Origin: Alphaproteobacteria bacterium UBA830
GTDB lineage: Bacteria > Pseudomonadota > Alphaproteobacteria > MPNO01 > UBA830
Assembly: GCA_905181725.1 (NCBI GenBank)
Contig: CAJIYX010000007.1
Coordinates: 1 to 60,783, forward strand
DNA: 60,783 bases
Reading direction: 5' to 3'
Shown one piece after another: positions 1-7,620 of the stretch. The notes below the pieces were generated by a model, which searched no databases, was not told where the DNA came from, and saw only the letters and a list, made by a program, of their open reading frames with translations. Each line of letters begins with the position of its first letter. Within the stretch, counting starts at the first letter, position 1. The translations under genes were made by a program, and so were the position numbers.

Positions 1-55
1 ACCTCGGCCTCTTCCGTCAAGAAAAAAAGAAAATATTACCCCGAAAGGCTCTCCC

Positions 56-814
56 ATGGATGATGCAACAGAAACTGGCGACGCCACACCGAAGAAGAAA
101 TCGGTGTTTTCGCTCGGACGGATTATCCCGTTGGGTCTTCTGGCTGCTGGTCTGGTCTCGTTTTTCGCGTTCGAGCTAAATCAGTATATCTCGCTCAATG
201 CGCTAAAAGAGAACCGCGAAGTACTCCAGTCCTGGGTCGCCAACTATGGCACGATGTCTGCATTGGTCTTTGCCGGGATTTATGCCGTCGCGGTCGCGTT
301 TTCCATTCCGGGTGCAGTGTTTATCACGATTGCCGGCGGGTTCATGTTCGGGCCGTATTACGGCACCATCTATGTCGTCATCGGGGCGACTATCGGCGCG
401 GTCGGCGTGTTTCTTGCTGCCAAGTACGTCGTCGGCGATGTTCTGCGGGCCAAGGCCGGCCCCGCGATCAAACGTATGGAGGCGAGTTTTCGCGAAAACG
501 AGCTGAGCTATCTGCTTATCCTGCGGCTTGTTCCGCTGTTTCCGTTCTGGCTTGTGAACCTTGTGCCGGCATTACTCGGCGTTAGCCTGCGGACCTATAC
601 GATCGGGACACTTCTTGGAATCATTCCGGGCGCTTTCGTTTATGCGCTGGTCGGTGACGGCGCGGGTGCGATCCTCGATGCCGGGGGCGATCTCAATCTC
701 GACATTATCTTCGCGCCGCGTTTCCTCACGCCGATTATCGGTCTTGCCGTCCTCGCCTGCATTCCGATCGCCTATAAGAAAATCAAAGCGCGGAAAGCTG
801 CACCTTCGGTCTGA
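56..814 (+). CDS. TVP38/TMEM64 family inner-membrane protein
   Basis: A 252-residue integral membrane protein of the TVP38/TMEM64 (VTT/SNARE-associated, DedA-related) family. A charged N-terminus is followed by hydrophobic segments near residues 22-44, 68-92, 100-122, 152-175, 183-200 and 222-240. The family core is visible as LRLVPLFPFWLVN (156-168), followed by a Gly/Pro-rich reentrant-type segment around GIIPGAFVYALVG (188-200). Proteins of this class are thought to move or scramble lipids or act as transporters, but no substrate can be read here. The ATG follows a purine-rich stretch (CCGAAAGG). The flavoprotein gene starts 47 bp downstream, and this pairing recurs in proteobacteria, so the two are probably co-transcribed. 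Family call is firm, function open. Confidence 0.85.
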   Translation: MDDATETGDATPKKKSVFSLGRIIPLGLLAAGLVSFFAFELNQYISLNALKENREVLQSWVANYGTMSALVFAGIYAVAVAFSIPGAVFITIAGGFMFGPYYGTIYVVIGATIGAVGVFLAAKYVVGDVLRAKAGPAIKRMEASFRENELSYLLILRLVPLFPFWLVNLVPALLGVSLRTYTIGTLLGIIPGAFVYALVGDGAGAILDAGGDLNLDIIFAPRFLTPIIGLAVLACIPIAYKKIKARKAAPSV

Positions 815-861
815 GCTACTCGCCAGCCTGAGCCACTCTGCCCAAACACAAGGGATCTGAC

Positions 862-2301
862 ATGACGAACGAAATTACCGCCGACATTTGCGTCATCGGC
901 GGCGGCTCCGGAGGTTTGTCCGTTGCTGCCGGTGCTTCCCAGATGGGGGCCGACGTGGTCCTGCTCGAAAGTGGGAAGATGGGCGGTGACTGCCTGAACT
1001 ACGGCTGTGTCCCGTCCAAGGCGATGATCGCGGCGGCCCATGCGGCCCACGCGGTGCAGAACGCCGACCGCTTCGGGGTCGACGCGGGTGAACCATCGGT
1101 CGATTTCGAAAAAGTTCATGACCATGTCCACGGCGTCATCGGTGCCATCGCACCGCACGATTCCGTTGAACGGTTCGAAGGCATGGGGGTGCGCGTCATG
1201 CAGGAGCGCGGCAAGTTTGTCGGCGCCAACAAGGTGCAGGCGGGAGACACGGTGATCACCGCGAAGCGTATCGTGATCTCGACCGGCTCACGTGCCGGCG
1301 TGCCGCCGATCCCCGGTCTGGCAGATGTGCCCTTTCTGACCAATGAGACCGTCTTCGATAAAAAGACAGCCCCCGACCACCTGATTGTCATCGGTGGCGG
1401 GCCCATCGGCAGCGAACTTGCCCAGGCGCACCGGCGCCTTGGCTGCAAGGTGACCATTCTTGAGATGTTCGCGGTGCTAGGCAAGGACGATCCCGAGCTG
1501 ACCGAGGTCGTCAAGAACCGGATGAAAGCCGAAGGCATTGTGATGCGCGAGGGCATCAAGATCGTACGGGTTGAGCGCGCGGATAGCGGCGTTACCGTGT
1601 TGATAGAAGATCCCAATAACGAAGTTGGGGGCGAGGAAGAACGCATTGACGGATCCGACCTGCTGGTATCCGCCGGGCGTGCGCCCAATCTAGAAGGGCT
1701 CGATCTCGAAGCCGCCGGCATTGAATACGACAAGCGCGGCATCACAGTGGATGCCCGTCTGCGCACGACGAACAAGAAAATATTCGCCATCGGCGATGCC
1801 GCCGGAGGGGCACAGTTTACCCATGTAGCCGGGTATCACGCGGGTATCGTCATCCGGAACGTGCTGTTCCGGCTGCCGGCGAAAGTCAACTATTCAGCGT
1901 TGCCCTGGGTGACCTATACCGACCCCGAACTTGCCCATGTCGGCATGACCGAGGCCCAGGCCAGGGAAAAACACAGTGATATCCGTGTACTCCGGCATCC
2001 TTTCGCCGAGAATGACCGCGCTCAGGCTTTACGGGAAACCGACGGAATGGCCAAGGTTATCACCACGGCTAAAGGCGTTATCGTCGGCGCATCGATTGTC
2101 GGGCCGCATGCGGGCGAGTTGCTGCAAAGCTGGATTTTGCCGATCCAGAAAAAGATGAAGATCGGCGCCGTTGCGGGTCTGATAATTCCCTATCCGACAC
2201 TTGGCGAGGTAAATAAACGGGCTGCGGGCAGTTATTACACCCCGAAGCTATTCAGTGAGAAGACGAAGAAAATTGTCCGTTTTCTGCTGAAGCTGGGTTG
2301 A
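862..2301 (+). CDS. MerA-like FAD-dependent pyridine nucleotide-disulfide oxidoreductase
   Basis: A 479-residue flavoprotein of the class I pyridine nucleotide-disulfide oxidoreductase family. It shows the FAD-binding GGGSGG (13-18), the redox pair Cys44/Cys49 in GGDCLNYGCVPSKA, a second NAD(P)-binding GGGPIGSE near 177-184, the FAD motif FAIGDAAGG near 308-316, and the C-terminal dimerisation domain. It has no N-terminal heavy-metal (HMA) domain and no C-terminal Cys pair, so it should not be called mercuric reductase. In dihydrolipoamide and glutathione reductases the C-terminal HPT...E motif supplies a catalytic His-Glu pair. Here it reads PYPTLGE, with Tyr444 in place of His and Glu449 kept. 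It sits just downstream of the TVP38-type gene and is probably in the same transcript. Substrate unknown. Confidence 0.85.
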   Translation: MTNEITADICVIGGGSGGLSVAAGASQMGADVVLLESGKMGGDCLNYGCVPSKAMIAAAHAAHAVQNADRFGVDAGEPSVDFEKVHDHVHGVIGAIAPHDSVERFEGMGVRVMQERGKFVGANKVQAGDTVITAKRIVISTGSRAGVPPIPGLADVPFLTNETVFDKKTAPDHLIVIGGGPIGSELAQAHRRLGCKVTILEMFAVLGKDDPELTEVVKNRMKAEGIVMREGIKIVRVERADSGVTVLIEDPNNEVGGEEERIDGSDLLVSAGRAPNLEGLDLEAAGIEYDKRGITVDARLRTTNKKIFAIGDAAGGAQFTHVAGYHAGIVIRNVLFRLPAKVNYSALPWVTYTDPELAHVGMTEAQAREKHSDIRVLRHPFAENDRAQALRETDGMAKVITTAKGVIVGASIVGPHAGELLQSWILPIQKKMKIGAVAGLIIPYPTLGEVNKRAAGSYYTPKLFSEKTKKIVRFLLKLG

Positions 2302-2464
2302 GATTCTGCCCTGCCTTCTGTGGATAAAATATCATGCTCACAACTAGTTGAGGACCGGTGAGCATAGTCTGCATTGTTTGGTGGGAGGAATCCCCATCTA
2401 ATAAACGGGACGGCGGAATTCCTACGCAGTCCCAGGTTTCCGTATAGTCGTCGGGGGAAAATCT

Positions 2465-2638
2465 ATGATCAAGAAAACCATCACGCCCCTCAGCGTTGTT
2501 GCTCTTGCCGCCGGCACCATTGCCCTTCCCGCCGCCGCCGCTGGCATTTCCAGCGACGCGCCGGTCCAGATCGCTGCTTGCGGTCCGTGCAAGGCGAAGA
2601 ACCCCTGCAATCCCTGCGGTACAAAAAAGAAAATGTAA
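2465..2638 (+). CDS. small exported Cys-rich CNPC peptide
   Basis: A 57-codon gene starting ATGATCAAGAAAACC. The product has a Lys-rich N-terminus, a hydrophobic core and an Ala-rich cleavage region ending near residue 27, which looks like a Sec signal peptide. The mature part is about 30 residues and carries C-G-P-C (39-42), then C48 and C51 in NPCNPCG, and a Lys-rich tail. The two CxxC-like pairs suggest metal binding or redox chemistry. Repetitive proteins with the same AKNPCNPC theme are known in alphaproteobacteria, usually with more repeats, and their role is not established. A GGGGGAAAA stretch precedes the ATG and a strong hairpin terminator follows, so this looks like a free-standing transcription unit. 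Confidence 0.6.
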   Translation: MIKKTITPLSVVALAAGTIALPAAAAGISSDAPVQIAACGPCKAKNPCNPCGTKKKM

Positions 2639-2670
2639 GAGCGTTTCTTCACGCTTTTGCGATGCTAATG

Positions 2671-2698
2671 AACTCCCTCCCCTCGGAGAGGGAGTTTT
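2671..2698 (+). terminator. rho-independent terminator after CNPC peptide
   Basis: A perfect 9-bp stem, AACTCCCTC pairing with GAGGGAGTT, closes an 8-nt loop and ends in a TTTT run. It lies 33 bp after the stop of the small Cys-rich peptide gene and before the decayed kinase gene. Confidence 0.75.
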
Positions 2699-2751
2699 AT
2701 CTCATATCAAGGGCGTAGAGCCTGCCAGAGGGCTTCGCTATAGTCCTGCCC

Positions 2752-4174
2752 ATGGATGAGAAACCCAAACGCCTGCCGATGCTCCTGACGGGGATGTCGG
2801 CGCGGTTGCTACTGCTCACGGTTTTCTTCGTGATGCTGAGCGAGGTTTTTATCTACGCACCATCCATTGGCCGTTATCGCATCAACTATATGTAAGAGGG
2901 GATTGCGGCGGCCCATTTGGCCAGCCTTGCGCTCGAAGCGTCGACGGACAACCGCGTCAGCACTGAATTGCTTGAAGAACTTCTCAAAAGTGCGAAATCC
3001 TATGGTATCGTTCTGCGCCGCTCTGATTCCAGGGCATTAATGCTGAGCCGCAACATGCCGCCAAAAGGTACTTGCTGACTACGATACCGGCGACAAGGAG
3101 TTCTTCGCGTTGATCGGCGAAGCGCTGTCAGTTATGTGAAGCAATGAGCGCCGCATGATCCGTGTTGTCGGACCGTCGCCGCCAAACCCGGACGTGCTGG
3201 TCGAAACCGTGATAAATGAATGGGTCCTGTCTGACCTGATGCTGGATTATTCCAGCAGAATTCTTGTTCTATCCGTCGTTAGGTCACTGATGACCGCGAC
3301 GCTGGTATTTCTGCAGCCTGCAGTGGCTTTTCGTCCGTCCGATGCTGGGTATTACCGACAGCATGGAAAGATTCCGTCGTAACTTCGAGGATTCGCGGAT
3401 GCTGATCCGCCCGGACCGCCGGCGCGACGAGATCGGCCGCGCCCAACGCTAACTGGCCCAGATGCAGCGGCGCCTGCGCGATGCGCTCAAATAGCGCGCC
3501 CGGCTGGCAGCGCTCGGGACCGCAGTCACTAAGATCAATCACGACCTGCGCAATATCCTGGCGACGGCACAGCTTGTTTCCGATCATGTGTCGGACAGCG
3601 CCGATCCCAACATGAAGCGGATTGCGCCGACGCTGCTGGGCGCCATCGACCGTGCCGTGGCTCTGTGCAGCCGGACCCTCAGTTTTTCCAACGAGGGTGC
3701 ACCCGCGCCGGAGTTGAAGCATTTCGATCTCGCCGGGCTGGTCAGTGATATTGCCACCGAGATTTCGGCTCGCGAGAACCAGAGCGGCATGATCGAGAAC
3801 TCGGTCGCCTGCGATTTACATATTTTTGCCGACCGGGATCAGCTTTCCCGAGTGTTATCCAATTTGGTGTTAAATGCCTTCCAGGCAGGCGCGACCCAGG
3901 TTGTCGTGATGGCTCAGGCCGACGCCGAGATGAGGTCGATCGAGGTCGCCGATAACGGTCCAGCCGTGTCGGCGGTACGGGCCTCGGGCTCGCGATTGCG
4001 CGCGATCTCATGCGCGGTCACGGCGGCGATGCTGAACTGGCGCGAAGCGGCGAGGACGGCACGACATTCGTGCTCCGGCTGCTGGTGGAGGAGAAACGAG
4101 AGCGTGTGCGTTTCGGGCGGGCGGTGCAGACTGGCACTGCCGAGCCAGGGTCACCTGCGAATGCGGCGGAATAG
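2752..4174 (+). pseudogene. decayed HAMP sensor histidine kinase
   Basis: The remains of a membrane sensor histidine kinase. The frame opens with MDEKPKRLPMLLTG and a transmembrane segment, then stops at a TAA (2893-2895) after 47 codons. Beyond it the periplasmic domain, a second membrane segment (around 3240-3310), linker, His-box and ATPase domain can be followed only by changing frame. I see a frameshift near 3065, a TGA at 3137-3139, another frame change near 3330, a TAA in the linker near 3450 and a TAG at 3492-3494. The phospho-acceptor box survives as INHDLRNIL (about 3530-3558), and the N-box region as LSRVLSNLVLNAFQAGA. After DNGP (about 3960) roughly 30 codons are missing and the frame changes before GGTGLGLAIARDLMRGHGG (from 3971). 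No response regulator adjoins it. Clearly non-functional. Confidence 0.85.
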
Positions 4175-4254
4175 CGCGTTGCGAAGAAACCCGGGAGCGT
4201 TTATTTATCTGAAGGATGATAAGATAGACCAATAGATTGAAGGCGGAACAGGCT

Positions 4255-4443
4255 ATGAACCATATTTCGAACTGGATTCTAGGCTTCGCGACCATTGTCA
4301 TGGGGCTCGGCGGCCTGTTCGTCGCGGCACGTGCTGGCGTCGGTCTTGGTTATTTTGGCGGTCTGGCAATATTTGTCTTCGCGGTGCTGTTTGTCTTCCT
4401 GCTGATCCGCACATCAATGGATCACGAAGAACAGCATAACTAG
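4255..4443 (+). CDS. small two-helix membrane protein, hypothetical
   Basis: A 62-residue protein beginning MNHISNWILGF. The ATG at 4255 was chosen over an in-frame TTG at 4237 because AGGCGG lies about 8 nt upstream. Two hydrophobic stretches (about 6-26 and 34-54) are separated by a Gly-rich turn, and the tail is short and charged (MDHEEQHN). No family is recognised. It follows the dead kinase gene by 80 bp and converges with the MFS gene downstream. Confidence 0.5.
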   Translation: MNHISNWILGFATIVMGLGGLFVAARAGVGLGYFGGLAIFVFAVLFVFLLIRTSMDHEEQHN

Positions 4444-4481
4444 GCGGCATCCAGCCTAGCCCAGCAGCCTGGCCGGGCAAC

Positions 4482-5609
4482 CTAGTCGAGCTTCAAGCGG
4501 GCGAGCCAGATAGCGGCGGCCCCACCTGCGGCGGACAGTCCGATCATCGTGTAGAACGCGCCGCCTGCAAAATTTTCATACAAACCACCGGCGACCAGCA
4601 TGGTCAGGCCCATCACCAGACCGATGGCAAAGCCCGAATACAGGCTCTGTGCGGACGCAGACATGTGCTCCGGCACCGTCTGCAGCATGTAGTGCATCGC
4701 TGCCAGATGCGCCGCGCCGAAGGTCAGTCCGTGCAACCATTGGGTCGCGAACAGCACGCCGATATCGGTCGTGTTTGCCAGGATAACCCAGCGGACAATG
4801 CCGCCAATCGCGGCGATATACATCAGCCGGATCGGGCTGATGCGGGCGAGGACCGCGCCTGAGAAGGCAAACAGGATAATCTCGGCGAGCACCCCTTCGG
4901 CCCACAACGCGCCGATTACGTCGTCCGGCAGGCCGGCCTCGCGCCAGTGGATGGTCCCGAACACGTATAGTACGGCGTGGCTCGACTGCAGCAGGCTGAC
5001 CGCGATGATAAATACTAGGAACGGTTTCTGACGTAACAGCACGAAGGCGGGAAACCGCACTGTCGGGCGGTCGCGCGCCGGGCGCTCGGGCAGACCGAAC
5101 CCGGCGATGAAAGCCGCGACCATGGCTGCAACGATCATCCAAAGGATCGCCTCGTCGCCGGACCGCTCCACCACCCAGCCGCCGGCATAGGCGGCAAGGA
5201 TAAACGTGATCGACCCCCAGAGCCGCACCCGTCCGTAATCGAACCCGTGCTCGACCGATGCGCGGGACGCGAGATTCTCGCCGAGCGGGATCAACGCCAT
5301 AAACATTGCACTCGCCAGCACGTTGACGGTGAACAGCGCCCAGAACCCGTCAGCGATGCCGAACAATGCATAGGTGATCACGCCGCCCCCGGCCGAGATC
5401 ATGATGATTTTCTTGTGGGCGCCCGACCGGTCGGCGAAATGGGCAATCAATGGGCTGGCGAAGGCACGCATCCACACCCCGACCGACAGGATCAGGCTGA
5501 TCTCTGCCGCGTCTAGTCCGCGATATTTCAGCCATGCCGGCCAGAACGGCAGATGAATGCCGACCGCCAGAAAGATCGCCGCGTAATAAAAGGAAAACCT
5601 AACAGCCAT
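4482..5609 (-). CDS. MFS transporter, PPP/HcaT-like subfamily
   Basis: A 375-residue major facilitator with about 12 hydrophobic segments. Its start, with FYYAAIFLAVGIHLPFWP and the LPFWPAWLKYRGL region followed by ISLILSVGVWMRAFASP, resembles the phenylpropionate permease (HcaT/MFS_1_like) branch. The loop with HFADRSGAHKK around residues 57-67 corresponds to the family loop 2-3 motif. It lies 67 bp downstream of the ring-hydroxylating dioxygenase beta gene on the same strand and is probably the last gene of that unit. That context suggests uptake of an aromatic or arylpropanoid acid for the dioxygenase. Substrate is inferred, not shown. Confidence 0.8.
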   Translation of the reverse strand: MAVRFSFYYAAIFLAVGIHLPFWPAWLKYRGLDAAEISLILSVGVWMRAFASPLIAHFADRSGAHKKIIMISAGGGVITYALFGIADGFWALFTVNVLASAMFMALIPLGENLASRASVEHGFDYGRVRLWGSITFILAAYAGGWVVERSGDEAILWMIVAAMVAAFIAGFGLPERPARDRPTVRFPAFVLLRQKPFLVFIIAVSLLQSSHAVLYVFGTIHWREAGLPDDVIGALWAEGVLAEIILFAFSGAVLARISPIRLMYIAAIGGIVRWVILANTTDIGVLFATQWLHGLTFGAAHLAAMHYMLQTVPEHMSASAQSLYSGFAIGLVMGLTMLVAGGLYENFAGGAFYTMIGLSAAGGAAAIWLARLKLD

Positions 5610-5676
5610 GATTGCGATGACCCTTTAGCATGTTTCACGCCCGACTTGTCATCGGGTGCGCGGTGTAGCGCGGTCC

Positions 5677-6165
5677 CTACATCGGCGTGGCAAACCTCAG
5701 ATGTCCGCTTTCCTGATCGCAGTTCAGCAGATCGACCCGCTTGGCGGCGATCTGAAAACTGTCCCCCTCCGTGTGCAGAGACCATGTCACCCGGCTGGAG
5801 AACCAGCGCTGTTCTTCGCGCCGGTATTCGACGAAGGCGAGATAGACCGTCGCGGTCACCCGGTCGCCGGTATCCTCGGTGATCTGCACATTCGACAGAT
5901 GCCGGTTGGTGCGTGCCGGCGGCCATTCGAGCGGCGACAGGTCGTTCTTCAGCCGGTCGATCCGCATCCGCAGCAGGGTCTTGTCTTCAAAGAAAAGCGA
6001 GACGTGATCGGTGGCACTTTTCTGACCCCATTCATAGGGCATCCAGTATTCGGCATCGTCCTCGTACAGGTTCAGCCAGTCGTCCCAGCGGCGTTCGTCG
6101 AGCAGCCGGGCCTCGTGAAACAGAAACTGCTGAACAATGTGCCAGCGTTCGAAGGATGAATTCAT
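5677..6165 (-). CDS. aromatic-ring-hydroxylating dioxygenase, beta subunit
   Basis: A 162-residue small subunit of a Rieske non-heme iron dioxygenase (SnoaL/NTF2-like fold). It opens MNSSFERWHIVQQFLFHEARL. The family features LLDERRWDDWLNLYEDDAEYWMP and the C-terminal sequence from VTWSLHTEGDSFQIAAKRVDLLN are visible. The reading frame extends further upstream, but this ATG is preferred because it sits one nucleotide after the alpha-subunit stop, the usual coupled arrangement. The beta subunit is mainly structural in the alpha3-beta3 hexamer. No ferredoxin or reductase gene accompanies the pair here. Confidence 0.88.
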   Translation of the reverse strand: MNSSFERWHIVQQFLFHEARLLDERRWDDWLNLYEDDAEYWMPYEWGQKSATDHVSLFFEDKTLLRMRIDRLKNDLSPLEWPPARTNRHLSNVQITEDTGDRVTATVYLAFVEYRREEQRWFSSRVTWSLHTEGDSFQIAAKRVDLLNCDQESGHLRFATPM

Positions 6166-6166
6166 C

Positions 6167-7528
6167 TCAGGCGCCTGCCGTGTCATCTGCCATGTTGTTG
6201 GGCGCCATATATTCAGCGGCCATGTATTCTGCCCACGCGCGGTGCTGGTTGCGCATTGCCACCTCGTTGGTGCCGGCCCCGCCGGTTCCACCTTCCAGTT
6301 TGCGTTCCTGATAGATCCCGCGTGACCAGTCGAGCCATTCGGACGTGCCGTATTCCAGCGCCTCCTGAATGCGCTCAAACACTTCATGGTCGTCGCTGGT
6401 CACGATGGAGGATGGCGAATTGTTGGCATTTACCATCCGGACAGATGCTTCGAACATGCGTTCCGGTGCGCCGCCGCGCCGGAAGATGTAACCGTGCTGT
6501 TCGGTGCAATCGGCCGCCGATGGATGCAGGATGCGGACCTGCGCCAGACGGGAATTCACCAGAAGATTGGGATACACGATCGTGTTGTGGCGGTTGAAGG
6601 CGAGAACTTCATCGGTGCGTTCCTCGCCATGGGCCGCGATCATGGTGTCGCGATACTGGGCCTGCAGCACGCGCCAGCCGTTCTCGTCCATCACGGCCTT
6701 TTCGGCATCCTCGTCGATCGCCTTGGTCAGGAATCCACCCATCCAGCAATGGCCACGGGGCAGGGCGGCGACGTGCAACTCATCCCATTCGCTGAAACTG
6801 AGTCCGTTTGCCTTGACCGTGTCCCATTCGATGGACGGCTCGCGCCCGCCGTGATCGACGCGGTCGGCGGCATCGACCGCGCTGTGATGCAGAATCAGCG
6901 GGTGCAGCAGGTCGATGGAATTCTCGATCTGAAGCTTCCAGTTGCCGCGGTAGCGCTGCACCGTAGTCCCGCCTGTCATCTCCAAGGTGCCGTCCGGCGA
7001 CCGGTCGACGAAGTTATCGAATGCCTCGCGGACATCCGGGCCGAGATAGGTCTGGAGGTCATCGCCGTCGGCGGCGTGGCTGCCAAAGATGAATCCCTGG
7101 TAGCTGTCCAGCCGTGCCACGGGTTCCAGCGCCAGCGCATCGACGCGGGCATCGAAACCGGTGTCGTAGCCTTTGCGCAGCGGCACCGATTTCAGCGAGC
7201 CGTCGGTCCGGTATGTCCAAGCGTGATAGGGGCATTCGAAATGTGCCGCATTGCCCGATTTTTTAGGACAAACCTCGGCGCCACGATGCGTGCAGCGATT
7301 GTCAAAAGCATAAATCTCACCGTCTTCGTGGCGGGCGACGATAATCCGGTCGCGGCCCATACGGGTGGTGAATAAATCGCCCGGGTTGTTGAGCTGGCTC
7401 TCATGCCCGAGCCAGAGCCAGACACGGCCGAAAATATGTTTCATTTCTTCTTCGAAGATATCCGGGTCGGTATACAGCCGCCGGCTGACGCGTCCGCGCC
7501 CGACAAGTTCGCTCAGATTTCCGGACAT
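6167..7528 (-). CDS. aromatic-ring-hydroxylating dioxygenase, alpha subunit
   Basis: A 453-residue catalytic subunit. The N-terminal Rieske [2Fe-2S] domain has C79-x-H81 (CTHRGAEVC) and C99-x2-H102 (CPYHAW). The C-terminal domain holds the mononuclear iron motif around residues 200-215 (ENSIDLLHPLILHH), giving the D-x2-H-x4-H pattern. It belongs to the benzoate/toluate/biphenyl-type family, which adds O2 to an aromatic ring to give a cis-dihydrodiol. It is transcribed divergently from the TPP-enzyme gene and leads an alpha-beta-MFS unit. Electron-transfer partners must come from elsewhere. The exact aromatic substrate cannot be told from the sequence. Confidence 0.9.
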   Translation of the reverse strand: MSGNLSELVGRGRVSRRLYTDPDIFEEEMKHIFGRVWLWLGHESQLNNPGDLFTTRMGRDRIIVARHEDGEIYAFDNRCTHRGAEVCPKKSGNAAHFECPYHAWTYRTDGSLKSVPLRKGYDTGFDARVDALALEPVARLDSYQGFIFGSHAADGDDLQTYLGPDVREAFDNFVDRSPDGTLEMTGGTTVQRYRGNWKLQIENSIDLLHPLILHHSAVDAADRVDHGGREPSIEWDTVKANGLSFSEWDELHVAALPRGHCWMGGFLTKAIDEDAEKAVMDENGWRVLQAQYRDTMIAAHGEERTDEVLAFNRHNTIVYPNLLVNSRLAQVRILHPSAADCTEQHGYIFRRGGAPERMFEASVRMVNANNSPSSIVTSDDHEVFERIQEALEYGTSEWLDWSRGIYQERKLEGGTGGAGTNEVAMRNQHRAWAEYMAAEYMAPNNMADDTAGA

Positions 7529-7620
7529 TCTCGCAGCCTGAAACCCGCGGTGCCGGGCTGTGGCTATGCCACCCGGTCCGTGCTATCGAAACCTGTAAAC
7601 AAAACGGATGAGGGACAGCC
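7529..7620. promoter_or_regulatory. divergent promoter region between dioxygenase and TPP-enzyme operons
   Basis: A 92-bp gap between the divergent start codons at 7528 (minus) and 7621 (plus), so it must hold both promoters. A GAGGGACA stretch just before 7621 is a likely ribosome-binding site. I see no clear palindromic operator, and no regulator gene is adjacent. Confidence 0.4.

Noticed and set aside
862..2301. Mercuric reductase (merA)
   Set aside because: No HMA domain, no C-terminal Cys pair, and no mer genes nearby.
2400..2464. ECF-sigma promoter (GGAAT ... CGTA) before the CNPC peptide
   Set aside because: The GGAAT to CGTA spacing is about 21 bp, longer than the usual 16-17, so I do not claim it.
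5656..7375. Long plus-strand frames opposite the dioxygenase genes
   Set aside because: They are shadows in another frame of the alpha and beta subunit genes, which carry clear Rieske and iron motifs.
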